DNA from: Erwinia sp. OLFS4
GTDB lineage: Bacteria > Pseudomonadota > Gammaproteobacteria > Enterobacterales > Enterobacteriaceae
Length of the DNA stretch: 63,148 nucleotides
Assembly: GCF_002752165.1 (NCBI RefSeq)
Contig: NZ_MOMB01000056.1
Span: forward strand, 1 to 63,148
Direction of reading: 5' to 3'
The notes below the pieces were generated by a model. That model saw only the letters and a list, made by a program, of their open reading frames with translations, was not told where the DNA came from and did no database searches. Both the position numbers and the translations under genes were made by a program. Positions 1 through 7,275 of the stretch are shown piece by piece (the stretch's first letter is position 1; each line of letters opens with the position of its first letter).

Positions 1-31
1 ACCCGTTTTTATTTTTGCTGACATAACATCC

Positions 32-259
32 TCATTCGTTCATAGCGCGGTAAGCGGCTTTCGCCCGCTCTTTGTCATAGCCAACCGCCGTTAACTTATT
101 AACCAGTTTGCGTTTGTAGTACCAGTTAACGCCAAAAGTACCAATCGCCACGATGATCCCCACCAACACCGCCCAATCCTGTAAGGTCATAGCCCCAGCG
201 GCTGTTAATATCGATGCAACCCAGTACGATAGCTGGGAACTGTATTTGTCCATTCTCAT
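32..259 (-). CDS. Phage holin
   Basis: A 75-residue protein that resembles small class II phage holins. Such proteins form holes in the inner membrane so that endolysin can reach the cell wall. Two hydrophobic segments are visible (roughly residues 9-26 and 31-49), followed by a basic tail that starts YYKRK. I chose the ATG at 259 (MRMDKYSS) because a strong GGAGG site lies 7 bases upstream. A longer in-frame start exists at 286 but has no such site. The gene is on the minus strand, pointing to the prophage's late end, where endolysin and Rz genes would be expected just outside the window. Confidence 0.8.
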   Translation of the reverse strand: MRMDKYSSQLSYWVASILTAAGAMTLQDWAVLVGIIVAIGTFGVNWYYKRKLVNKLTAVGYDKERAKAAYRAMNE

Positions 260-308
260 GATCCCCACCTCCCATACGGGTGGCACTCGGAAGAAATAAC
301 GCCTGTTC

Positions 309-569
309 TCAGGCCAGTGCCAGGCATTGTTCCGGCTTTAGCTCCTGAAACAGCACTTCGATCCCCAGCTTTTCAGCCAGAGCGTATTCAGCGCGTTGCA
401 GCATTGCGAGGGAAATCGCCATGTAATCAGCCTCACTAAGCCCATCGGGTAATACAGCAGGATTCAGTGGGGTATCGCCAGAGGCGGCAATTTCCGCTGC
501 CGCTGCGAAGAAAGCTCGCCGGTTAAACTCAGGCAAGCCGCTCATCGGGCCAGCAATATACGTTTTCAT
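309..569 (-). CDS. DUF4406 protein, probably internally deleted
   Basis: The N-terminus (MKTYIAGPMSGLPEFNRRAF) is the classic start of phage DUF4406 proteins, related to nucleoside 2-deoxyribosyltransferases. The product is 86 aa. From memory of the family, the segment that normally follows the AMLQ motif (about 17 residues, including a conserved Gly-Trp-Glu and Ser-x-Gly-Ala) is absent. Here AMLQ runs straight into RAEYALAEKLG. The reading frame is preserved, so this looks like an in-frame deletion around position 395 that removed the core of the active site. The protein is therefore likely inactive as an enzyme. The start at 569 matches the family N-terminus; the frame is open further upstream but that part does not resemble the family. 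Confidence 0.75.
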   Translation of the reverse strand: MKTYIAGPMSGLPEFNRRAFFAAAAEIAASGDTPLNPAVLPDGLSEADYMAISLAMLQRAEYALAEKLGIEVLFQELKPEQCLALA

Positions 570-678
570 GCAGTTGGTTCCTGAAATGCAAAAGGCCAAC
601 GCAAAGGCTGACCCGGTTAATTGTCGTGGTTTATGGAAGAGTGTATTCTCATTCCTTTTCACAAAATGGAGGTTAAGT

Positions 679-831
679 ATGTTTATGCCATTTCTTATCG
701 CACTGTGCACCGCATTCTGTGCAGTAGCTGGTAAGAAGAAATTGAGTTATTCCCTTTGGGTAGCCCTGATGATTGTTACTATGTGCTGGTTCAAATACCA
801 TGCATCAAGCGCATTAACTTTATCATTTTAA
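679..831 (+). CDS. DUF5993-type small membrane protein
   Basis: A 50-residue hydrophobic protein (MFMPFLIALC... ending TLSF) with two predicted membrane segments separated by a basic KKKLS turn. The histidine/tryptophan-containing second half (CWFKYHASSALTLSF) matches my recollection of the DUF5993 family, which is typically encoded next to DsbB-like proteins. The start at 679 has a GGAGG site 7 bases upstream. It precedes the dsbB-like gene by 10 bases in the same direction, so the two form an operon. Function is unknown. It may assist the neighbouring membrane oxidoreductase, which is inference from pairing only. Confidence 0.75.
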   Translation: MFMPFLIALCTAFCAVAGKKKLSYSLWVALMIVTMCWFKYHASSALTLSF

Positions 832-841
832 AGGTAAAATA

Positions 842-1408
842 ATGAAATTCGCTCTAAACACTACTAACACTTATCGGATGGGTATCTGGCTGAACACCCT
901 CGGTCTTTTTGGGATCAACGCGATATTGCTAATCGCATTCTACTATCAGTTGGCTTTGTCAGAATTGCCTTGTCCGCTCTGCCTGTTGCAACGGGCTGGC
1001 ATGATGTTAATTGGCTTTGGATTTTTATTTAATATCTGTCTCGGAATTAAAAACATACATTACAGTATTGCACTGTTTGGCTGCGTGCTAACTGAAATTA
1101 TCGCTGTTCGTCAAGTTTTTCTGCATATTTTGCCAGAAGATTTGGGATATGGTTCAACCTTCCTGGGTTTGCATTTCTATACATGGGCGCTGGTAGCTTC
1201 AATTCTCATTACTGTAGCAGTTGCAGTGATAATGACGTTACATAAAAGCGATTCAGCACAATCTCTCGTACCTAAATCGCTCATCGTTAAAATCGTTATT
1301 GCACTGTTTATATTACTGATTACAGCGAATTTAATATCAACAATCCTTGAGTGTGGTGGTGGGCAATGCGCAGATGACCCCACGTTTTATCAACTACTAA
1401 AACCGTAA
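842..1408 (+). CDS. DsbB-like disulfide bond formation protein
   Basis: A 188-aa polytopic membrane protein of the DsbB family, whose members reoxidise periplasmic DsbA-type thiol oxidases and pass electrons to quinone. About four or five hydrophobic segments are visible. The first catalytic pair is CPLC (within LPCPLCLLQR, about residue 42). A second cysteine pair appears near the C-terminus (ECGGGQC). It starts 10 bases after the DUF5993-like gene with AAGG upstream. Both genes run opposite to the surrounding late genes, are AT-rich and are followed by a terminator, so they look like phage-borne cargo (a moron) and not a phage function. Confidence 0.88.
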   Translation: MKFALNTTNTYRMGIWLNTLGLFGINAILLIAFYYQLALSELPCPLCLLQRAGMMLIGFGFLFNICLGIKNIHYSIALFGCVLTEIIAVRQVFLHILPEDLGYGSTFLGLHFYTWALVASILITVAVAVIMTLHKSDSAQSLVPKSLIVKIVIALFILLITANLISTILECGGGQCADDPTFYQLLKP

Positions 1409-1417
1409 TCTATTCGT

Positions 1418-1440
1418 GGCGATACACCTGTATCGCCATC
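1418..1440 (+). terminator. Terminator of the DUF5993-dsbB cargo operon
   Basis: A perfect 8-bp stem, GGCGATAC / GTATCGCC with an ACCT loop, begins 10 bases after the dsbB-like stop codon and is followed by ATCTTTA. The T-run is short, so efficiency is uncertain. Confidence 0.65.
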
Positions 1441-1691
1441 TTTAAAGTTCCCACGTAAAAAATCAGCAAAACGGGGGCTATTTAACATAATGGTTCTTAA
1501 GCGCACCGGCAAAAATGCACTCGTTTAAAATGTCACCTTAAAGCCACAAAAGCATATGTTTTCCTGGCGTTATTTGGCGAAAAACAGCAGTAATATTTTT
1601 ATAACAAAACGCCATTATTGGCATTCAGCCAAATCAGCATGTGAACGGCTCATTTTGGACAGTTTCATGTTTTCAGCCGCCCAGAAACACG
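1441..1691. other. Gene-free AT-rich stretch with one small dyad
   Basis: I see no coding region here. It lies between the cargo operon and the Q-like gene, where a late promoter controlled by Q would be expected on the minus strand. A short dyad, TTGGC (1618-1622) / GCCAA (1628-1632), is the only clear structure. No promoter can be assigned with confidence. Confidence 0.4.
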
Positions 1692-1721
1692 AAAGCCCCG
1701 CATCCGAAGAAGCGAGGCTTT
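1692..1721 (-). terminator. Terminator-like hairpin downstream of the Q-like gene
   Basis: An imperfect stem (AAAGCCCCGC / GCGAGGCTTT, one mismatch) lies about 40 bases beyond the stop of the Q-like gene. Read on the minus strand it ends GGGGCTTTC. It would separate Q from the lysis genes, the usual place for the terminator that a Q protein overrides. Confidence 0.5.
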
Positions 1722-1759
1722 GAAATTGAGGTCGTAAAATTAAATCACAATTTTAGATG

Positions 1760-2182
1760 TTAGAAGACTAGCATAGGTTTTTGGACGTCCGCAAGAGGTG
1801 CCGGCAAAACAACAATCGGATCCATATCAAGCCGAACTGCCATCGCAACTAAACACCCCTCTAAAAACTCCTCTGACGAACGCAAAGAGCGCGTAACATT
1901 AAATCGGGGTATATCCATTGCCTCAGCGATAAATCGAGTTGTGTGGCCCCCGATGAAACGTTGCCCCAGGATCAGGATGTCTTCTGCATGGCGTACCGTG
2001 CTCATATGCGCGACGCAGGTATCAATTGCCAGTCCGTCCTCGTCAGAGCAGCCAGGCTTACCAACTTCGGGTTTGCGTCCGGGTGTTACCGACATCGCAG
2101 GCCAGTCCACCAGTGAGCAGTATTCTTCACTCGCAGCCCACCGGCCCCAGCGTTCTAAAACTTCTTGCATATTTCTGCGCAT
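1760..2182 (-). CDS. Antiterminator Q-like protein
   Basis: A 140-aa protein with the N-terminal pattern LERWGRWAASEEYCS...DWPAMSVTPG that I associate with the phage antitermination Q family (PF06530 type). These proteins let RNA polymerase read through the late terminator and switch on lysis and structural genes. A helix-turn-helix-like segment sits in the C-terminal half (RFIAEAMDIPRFNVTRSL). I chose the ATG at 2182 because GAGGTC lies 7 bases upstream; two nearby in-frame ATGs are possible. The position, between replication genes and lysis genes, fits the role. Confidence 0.75.
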   Translation of the reverse strand: MRRNMQEVLERWGRWAASEEYCSLVDWPAMSVTPGRKPEVGKPGCSDEDGLAIDTCVAHMSTVRHAEDILILGQRFIGGHTTRFIAEAMDIPRFNVTRSLRSSEEFLEGCLVAMAVRLDMDPIVVLPAPLADVQKPMLVF

Positions 2183-2213
2183 AGCTTTTGACCTCAACAT
2201 TTCTCAACAAAAA

Positions 2214-2912
2214 TTATCGCTTAGTATTCATCCGACGACGCCAAACTCGGCGCTCAGGGTAATGAAACCCACCACCAGTCCAACTGGGTAACCGGATTGG
2301 GAAGAAGTCATCAACGATATGCGCCCTACGAGCCATTCCTAACCCACGATCATAGTTGCCGTACCGAAAAGGACGAACCAAACCATTTCCATACCAGAAA
2401 TGAATTTCTCCAGAACGATTTCCACCGGAATAACTATGATGGATCCAGCGTTCCCACGACTCAGGGCGGCGAAGCCGATACCAGGTATTAACCTTTGGAT
2501 TCACGGAAAGAAGCCAAATAACATACACCCCCGAACGGGCATACAACTCCGTACGCCGGTACAGTTCATCGATGCTCAATGCGCTGATTTGTATTTCGAA
2601 AGCGACCCTACAACCACGTATAGTCGCCAGCACGTCGGGGCGAACATTCCCCACAGCAACTTCGATCGCAACCTCCTCCACGTCCTGATGATCTCTGAGA
2701 GAGTCATAGACTTGCATTTTCAGGTCCATGTGCAATTCGGATTCACCTTTCCCGTAACCGCAGGATGTGGTGCTGCGATGGGCAAAGTGATGGATCTTCA
2801 CACGACCTTTCCGCAGGGTAACAACTTCACCGCATTCCGGGCATGTAAAAAATCCCGGCTTCTGCGCATCCCTTGCGATGACAATTTTTTCGTTGTTGAT
2901 TGCTGTCAGCAT
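2214..2912 (-). CDS. CoiA-like nuclease
   Basis: A 232-aa protein. The N-terminus carries a zinc-ribbon-like pattern CPECGEVVTLRKGR...HHFAH followed by a region resembling the competence protein CoiA. A PD-(D/E)xK-type nuclease core is suggested by RPDVLA (about residue 91) and the following AFEIQ (about residue 105). CoiA-like proteins are implicated in processing incoming or recombining DNA. In phages their role is not established. It follows the primase-helicase and the putative origin in the leftward operon, which is consistent with DNA metabolism. Confidence 0.7.
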   Translation of the reverse strand: MLTAINNEKIVIARDAQKPGFFTCPECGEVVTLRKGRVKIHHFAHRSTTSCGYGKGESELHMDLKMQVYDSLRDHQDVEEVAIEVAVGNVRPDVLATIRGCRVAFEIQISALSIDELYRRTELYARSGVYVIWLLSVNPKVNTWYRLRRPESWERWIHHSYSGGNRSGEIHFWYGNGLVRPFRYGNYDRGLGMARRAHIVDDFFPIRLPSWTGGGFHYPERRVWRRRMNTKR

Positions 2913-2978
2913 CCGGCCTCCCCATTCACAAGCATTGCATATGAATATTCGGTGAATAAAAATTGGGACGGCTTGGGT

Positions 2979-3024
2979 GGGACAAACCCCTCCCCCCTAA
3001 AGGGGGGAGAGGGGGTTATGTCCC
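2979..3024. repeat. Long inverted repeat flanking the iteron array
   Basis: The left arm GGGACA-AACCCC-T-CCCCCC pairs with the right arm GGGGGG-AGA-GGGGTT-A-TGTCCC around a TAAA loop. This makes one of the strongest hairpins in the prophage. Its outer bases are the same TGTCCC/GGGACA word that is repeated downstream. There is no T-run, so it is less likely to be a simple terminator than a structural element of an origin. Confidence 0.7.
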
Positions 3025-3140
3025 GCTACCTGCGCTTGTCGTGGTGTCCCGCTTATCCCGATTAAAAAACTCTTTAAAATCAACGCTGGGACAAAACTTG
3101 TCCCGTTGTCCCGCACCTTGTCCCGCTAAAATTTGTCCCG
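3019..3140. repeat. TGTCCCG iteron array, putative phage replication origin
   Basis: Six direct copies of TGTCCCG start at 3019, 3045, 3099, 3107, 3119 and 3134. Two inverted GGGACAA copies lie at 2979 and 3088. The array is followed by a strongly AT-rich stretch to about 3230 containing repeated TTTTTATGCAAA words. Iterons next to an AT-rich segment and immediately downstream of a primase-helicase gene are the usual makeup of a phage or plasmid replication origin. P4-like phages place a control region near their alpha gene in a similar way. The assignment is by architecture only. Confidence 0.6.
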
Positions 3141-3232
3141 CCAAAAATAAATGATTTTTTATGCAAAATAATCGCATAAAAATTGAATCTGCCTTTTTAT
3201 GCAAATTTGTTATTTCCTGCGAATTGGTAAAT

Positions 3233-5365
3233 TTAAACACTTTCACCCCCTTCAAATTGCGCACCCGTGCCAAGCGCATCGGTTAAGATGCCGCTATCTG
3301 ATTCCGCTATATCACCTGATTTTTTCATACGATTTAGTTCTCTGCGGAAAGTATCCTCTTTGCCACCATCGTCAATCCATAACGTTTTAAGCTGCTCACG
3401 GCTGATACTTCCGCCAGCGGCATCCAGTTGCCCCCAAATCCAGGTAGCAGTAGTTTTTTTACCTTCGCCGTTGTGCACTTCCATCATTATCGGTTCGATC
3501 TCGGCCATTGGCACATCTTCAAACACGCGTTCGGTAGTCAGTCTGACAGGGTCGTACACTTCACCTTCCGTACTGGTATACTCATCGTCGTACGCTTCGT
3601 TAGCTGCGATAACGTCGTCAGGCAGCTGCACCGTCGGTACCATGTAGCCACGGGTCGGCTGAGCCGGGCCGGTACGCTGTTTCTCATTAATCAGGTTCAC
3701 AGCATCACCAATACGTTCAACGCGAATAACCGCATCGGCGTTGGCAAAGGCAGCAGAAGAACCACGCATTCCCTTACTGCTGTCCTTGCCGCTATGGTGA
3801 ACAATACCCACCGCTGCGCCAGTCTCAGTGAACACCTTAGTAGCCCCCGCCATGAACTTTGCCACATCGCTGGCGCTGTTTTCGTCACCCTGCATCATTG
3901 ACTGTGACAGCGTGTCGATAACAACCATGCGAAGGGGTTCACCTGTGTGGAATTCAATACGCTTGATCTCATTGATTAAACCTTTGACCTGTGCCGGAAC
4001 AGAGAGATCGACCGGATGTGCGTAGGTGTAAAAAAGCTCCACTGGTTTACCATCGTTGTATTTGTCCGCCCAGGCACCGACGCGGGGCATTACGGAACTA
4101 CCACCTTCAGCGGCAACGTACAGAACAACACCACCTTTAATGTTACGACCGCCCCAGCGATGGGTTTTCATCGCCAGACGACACAGCATGGAGATGAGAA
4201 GATACGATTTGAAATGGGAGGACATACCGTAAAACATCATCACGCCTAGAGGAACCAGCCCTTCAATGACGAACTTTCCCGGTTTACCGTATCCACCGGT
4301 ATGCGGCCATGATTTCGGTAATTCGGGTTCTTCTGGCGGGAGTTCGTCAAAATCCTCGACGCTGGCGACAGAGGATAAACGCATACGTTCAGCACTAGGA
4401 TTTTTCCATCCGGCTTGCTGCGCACGGGTAAAGATAGCTTGAAAACCAGTACGATCCGCCGTCAGGTGATCACTGTCCCATTTTTCTACAGCGGCGATAT
4501 CGTCACCTATCCCGGCAGCAGACCATTCCAGCCAGAGATCACGCGCCTGGCCTTCCCAGTCGGTACCTTTAAACCAGGCAAGACGATTCCCCATCGCTAC
4601 CCAGCTAGGGTACATATGTTCACCAGCATCAGCCAGCACAGAGGGATGCCACATTGCCGAACGCAGATCATCAAAGGTCTGTTGGGTTACGTGATTCAGA
4701 TCGACGAGACGCGATAAATCATCACCGGTGTGATCAGATACAGACGAGATTGGCACATCGTCAGCCCTTGCCAGCAGTATATCAACGTCGATTACCTTGC
4801 CTGAAAAATCAATGAAAACGGCGCTTTCATGGGGGGCATACACCATGTGATCAAGGTTATATACCGATCTGTCCCATTTAACCGGGCCATCGCCAATCAG
4901 GCTGTAGCAGTCCATCAACTCCCGCTCAATCGCTTCACACAGGCGTTTATAGTCGGTTGTTGCTACGGTGCGGGAGAGCGCGAAGCACAGACGCCAGCGT
5001 TGTTCTCCGTTTGCGGTTCGGTGTTCATGGCTGGCGGTGGAATAAGCAAATCCTTGATAAGAGTTGGCTATGTCACGCAGCGTAGCCCAGCTAGGTAGTA
5101 AGCATCCGTCTAAATCCATCCACGCAACATCACGGTCACCCGCATTAACGGCGCTACGTCCATTCGACGTGTCGCGCATCGCCCCCCAAAGGTAAGACAG
5201 GCGCTTTTTTTTACGGGACAAGATGTCCTTTGAATCATCGGGGGCAACACCAATGTCTTTACGCAAGCGTTCAACTTTCGTCCGATAATCGGCAAAGTCC
5301 TTCGCCAGCGCGGGGGCCGGTCGGCTGTCTGTAGCTCCTTGCCCCACTGAGTAGTGTATAGGCAT
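3233..5365 (-). CDS. Primase-helicase (PriCT-2 + RepA-like AAA ATPase)
   Basis: A 710-aa replication protein. The N-terminal part (to about residue 200) looks like an archaeo-eukaryotic-type primase/bifunctional polymerase region. Next comes a PriCT-2-like segment (SWVAMGNRLAWFKGTDWEGQ, about 250-300). The C-terminal part is an AAA_25/RepA-type ATPase with a Walker A-like GMSSHFKS (about 376-383) and Walker B VVIDTLS (about 480), ending in a winged-helix-like tail. It would open and prime the origin. It is second in the leftward operon, 3 bases after the Cro-like gene, and its 3' end abuts the iteron array. The Walker A sequence is unusual in having Phe where Gly is normally seen before the Lys. 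Confidence 0.82.
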   Translation of the reverse strand: MPIHYSVGQGATDSRPAPALAKDFADYRTKVERLRKDIGVAPDDSKDILSRKKKRLSYLWGAMRDTSNGRSAVNAGDRDVAWMDLDGCLLPSWATLRDIANSYQGFAYSTASHEHRTANGEQRWRLCFALSRTVATTDYKRLCEAIERELMDCYSLIGDGPVKWDRSVYNLDHMVYAPHESAVFIDFSGKVIDVDILLARADDVPISSVSDHTGDDLSRLVDLNHVTQQTFDDLRSAMWHPSVLADAGEHMYPSWVAMGNRLAWFKGTDWEGQARDLWLEWSAAGIGDDIAAVEKWDSDHLTADRTGFQAIFTRAQQAGWKNPSAERMRLSSVASVEDFDELPPEEPELPKSWPHTGGYGKPGKFVIEGLVPLGVMMFYGMSSHFKSYLLISMLCRLAMKTHRWGGRNIKGGVVLYVAAEGGSSVMPRVGAWADKYNDGKPVELFYTYAHPVDLSVPAQVKGLINEIKRIEFHTGEPLRMVVIDTLSQSMMQGDENSASDVAKFMAGATKVFTETGAAVGIVHHSGKDSSKGMRGSSAAFANADAVIRVERIGDAVNLINEKQRTGPAQPTRGYMVPTVQLPDDVIAANEAYDDEYTSTEGEVYDPVRLTTERVFEDVPMAEIEPIMMEVHNGEGKKTTATWIWGQLDAAGGSISREQLKTLWIDDGGKEDTFRRELNRMKKSGDIAESDSGILTDALGTGAQFEGGESV

Positions 5366-5368
5366 GGG

Positions 5369-5593
5369 TTAAGCCTTTTGTTGTTCTGGAGTTTCACCAT
5401 TCAATAGCCAGACGGGTTCACATTTAAGAACTTTTGCCAATTCAAGAATAAAACTGGTACGGGTTGCACGCCCAGACTCAAGGTACTGAATAGATTGCTG
5501 GCGCATGCCAACACTTTCAGCCAATGAGGTTTGGGTAATGCCTAACGCCTTGCGGCGCTCCTTAATCCGGGAAGCAAGCGTAGAACTAGTCAT
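5369..5593 (-). CDS. Cro-like HTH repressor
   Basis: A 74-residue XRE-family DNA-binding protein. Residues 8-60 form one HTH_3 domain (RIKERRKALGITQTSLAESV...QQSIQYLESG). It is transcribed away from the CI-like gene and shares its HTH layout (LKCEPVWLL here, LKCDPKWLL in CI), as expected for a Cro/CI pair that recognises the same operators. It is the first gene of the leftward operon, followed by the primase-helicase after 3 bases. An AGGG site lies about 10 bases before the ATG at 5593. Confidence 0.85.
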   Translation of the reverse strand: MTSSTLASRIKERRKALGITQTSLAESVGMRQQSIQYLESGRATRTSFILELAKVLKCEPVWLLNGETPEQQKA

Positions 5594-5612
5594 TGGGTAA
5601 GCCCTTAGATGT

Positions 5613-5630
5613 TTACAGGTTTACTTGTAA
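5613..5630. promoter_or_regulatory. Operator-like palindrome between cro-like and cI
   Basis: The sequence TTACAGGTTTACTTGTAA has 5-bp inverted arms (TTACA/TGTAA). It lies in the divergent intergenic region, 20 bases before the cro-like start, and recurs almost exactly at 6447-6464. It is a likely CI/Cro operator. Confidence 0.7.
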
Positions 5631-5659
5631 TTAACCCACAGGCAATCTGGTTTGTCAAA

Positions 5660-5675
5660 TACAGATGTATCTGTA
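5660..5675. promoter_or_regulatory. Second operator-like palindrome before cI
   Basis: TACAGAT-GT-ATCTGTA is a perfect 7-bp inverted repeat sharing the TACAG/CTGTA ends of the other two sites. It lies 30 bases upstream of the cI start and probably overlaps the repressor's own promoter. Confidence 0.7.
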
Positions 5676-5704
5676 ATCATCAACACCAGAATAAGGAGTC
5701 AACC

Positions 5705-6334
5705 ATGAATCTTGCCAATCGAACCAAAAAGCGCAGAACAGAACTAAACTTAACTCAAGTCGAAGTCGCCAAACGGGCTGGGATAAGCCAGCAATCGATT
5801 GAAGCTATAGAGAATGGGAAAACGCTCAAACCTCGTAACCTCCTTGCTTTGGCTGCGGCCCTTAAGTGCGATCCCAAGTGGCTATTACTTGGCGGTGATG
5901 TTGTCACAGATTACAACTACGGAGCACGTAGAGTGCCGATTCTAAGCTATGTACAGGCCGGGGCTTTTACCAACGCTGAGCCAATACTTGATGCGGGTGA
6001 ATTCGAGTATGTGCTAACTACAGCAGAATTGTCAGAGCGTTCGTTCGCGTTACGTATTCGTGGGGACTCAATGGAACCCGAATTTCGAGAAGGGGATATT
6101 GTGATCATCGACGCTGATGTGTATCCGACTCCTGGTGAGTTCGTAGCAGCGTCCAACGGTAGCCATGAGGCCACATTCAAAAAGTACCGCCCGGTAGGGA
6201 TTGGAGCTAAAGGAGAAGAAGCCTTCGAGCTTGTACCTCTCAATAGCGATTACCCCATCTGCCGATCATGGGAAAAACCAGTAACTATCATTGGCACTAT
6301 GGTGGAACACCGCATATTCCGAAGAAAACGCTAG
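5705..6334 (+). CDS. CI-like LexA/S24-family phage repressor
   Basis: A 209-aa maintenance repressor. Residues 1-60 are an XRE helix-turn-helix and residues 80-209 an S24 peptidase domain. The Ala-Gly cleavage site is visible (YVQAGAF, about residue 84). The catalytic Ser is in GDSMEP and the catalytic Lys in EATFKKYR. RecA-stimulated self-cleavage would therefore induce the prophage after DNA damage. The ATG at 5705 has AAGGAG 7 bases upstream; the frame is open further upstream but only through the operator region. A strong terminator follows, isolating it from the rightward operon. Confidence 0.93.
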   Translation: MNLANRTKKRRTELNLTQVEVAKRAGISQQSIEAIENGKTLKPRNLLALAAALKCDPKWLLLGGDVVTDYNYGARRVPILSYVQAGAFTNAEPILDAGEFEYVLTTAELSERSFALRIRGDSMEPEFREGDIVIIDADVYPTPGEFVAASNGSHEATFKKYRPVGIGAKGEEAFELVPLNSDYPICRSWEKPVTIIGTMVEHRIFRRKR

Positions 6335-6357
6335 TTTAAAATACACCTATCCATCTC

Positions 6358-6382
6358 AAGAGGGCTTTTGCCCTCTTTTTTA
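6358..6382 (+). terminator. Rho-independent terminator of cI
   Basis: A perfect 8-bp stem AAGAGGGC / GCCCTCTT with a TTTT loop runs into a T-tract, about 24 bases after the cI stop. Confidence 0.9.
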
Positions 6383-6437
6383 TTGCCGTAAAAACAAATA
6401 ATTAGGTTAAATATGCAAATAAATACCAAAACAACTG

Positions 6438-6466
6438 TTGACGCACTTACAGGTTTACTTGTATTT
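6438..6466 (+). promoter_or_regulatory. Rightward early promoter with embedded CI/Cro operator
   Basis: A TTGACG -35 box (6438-6443) is followed by GTATTT/TTGTAT as -10 (6459-6466). Between them lies TTACAGGTTTACTTGTA (6447-6463), the same word as the operator at 5613. A repressor bound here would block the promoter, so CI should silence the whole rightward replication operon. Confidence 0.65.
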
Positions 6467-6557
6467 TTGACCGCAAGTCGAACGGCGCGACTTTAAACCA
6501 TGCGTCGGAACCGTGGCGGGACAGGATGTCGGCAATACGGGGCAAAGTGAACTTATC

Positions 6558-6577
6558 AAGCGCCCTGCGGGGCGCTT
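6558..6577 (+). terminator. Leader hairpin of the rightward operon
   Basis: A perfect stem AAGCGCCC / GGGCGCTT with a TGCG loop lies in the 130-base leader before the first gene. No T-run follows, so it may be an attenuator, an RNA-processing site or an antitermination element and not a simple stop. Confidence 0.5.
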
Positions 6578-6606
6578 CAATAAGACCACTGAGAGGAGTG
6601 AACAAA

Positions 6607-7137
6607 GTGAAAACCAAACTCCGAGAGGCTTTTGAGTATCGAAACGGCCAACTGACATGGAAATACAGGCCCATCTCGCACTTTAAAAGCCCCCATGCCT
6701 GGAAATCCACTAATTCGCGTTTAGCCGGAAAGCCAGCAGGAAAAGTACGAGCTAATGGATACGTTACGGTCTATCTCGACGGGAAAAACCAATATGTACA
6801 TCGACTGATTTGGGTTTATCACTTCGGAAATATCCCGGAAAACATGGAAATAGACCATATCAACCACAATCGCACTGATAACCGCATTGAGAATTTGCGG
6901 CTTGTAACGCGAGCCGAGAATGCGCTTAACCTGGGGCAACGTCACCCAATAAAACGTAACGGCGTTACCTGGCGTCCGGAGCATAAACGTTGGTACGCGC
7001 GGATCACTGTTCACGGAAAAAGACTTCACCTCGGCACTTTCATCAATTTCGAAGCTGCTCTCGCCGCTCGATTACATGCAGAGCGGGAACACGGTTTCCA
7101 GCACGTCAGGAGGATTCAACCAGATGCAACAGCCTGA
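6607..7137 (+). CDS. HNH endonuclease with AP2-like domain
   Basis: A 176-aa free-standing homing-type nuclease. The HNH core is visible at VHRLIWVYHFG...MEIDHINHNRTDNRIENLRL (about residues 65-105). A C-terminal AP2-like DNA-binding module follows (NGVTWRPEHKRWYARI...HLGTFINFEAALAA, about 120-160). The GTG at 6607 has AGGAG 8 bases upstream; another GTG is 9 bases earlier. It is the first gene of the rightward operon and overlaps the next gene by 14 bases. These genes are common phage-genome parasites. Confidence 0.85.
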   Translation: MKTKLREAFEYRNGQLTWKYRPISHFKSPHAWKSTNSRLAGKPAGKVRANGYVTVYLDGKNQYVHRLIWVYHFGNIPENMEIDHINHNRTDNRIENLRLVTRAENALNLGQRHPIKRNGVTWRPEHKRWYARITVHGKRLHLGTFINFEAALAARLHAEREHGFQHVRRIQPDATA

Positions 7138-7267
7138 AAAAGTCAAAACAGCCCCATTAGGCACTGCTCCCGTAAATAACACTGTTCGCCGCCTGCGCTG
7201 GTTGCGTAAGCGCGATGAACTGGAACGAAACCCCAACGCCCACTTCCCGATCACCCTTTATATCTGA
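7124..7267 (+). CDS. Small hypothetical phage protein
   Basis: A 47-residue protein (MQQPEKVKTAPLGTAPVNNT...) with a basic centre rich in Arg (RRLRWLRKRDELERN). AGGAGG lies 10 bases upstream of the ATG, and the gene overlaps the end of the HNH gene, which supports translation. I do not recognise a family. Confidence 0.6.
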   Translation: MQQPEKVKTAPLGTAPVNNTVRRLRWLRKRDELERNPNAHFPITLYI

Positions 7268-7275
7268 GGTACCCC

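Noticed and set aside
3016..3279. Minus-strand ORF across the iteron array
   Set aside because: Its repetitive Ala-Gly-Gln content is a by-product of the TGTCCCG repeats, and it overlaps the end of the primase-helicase gene.
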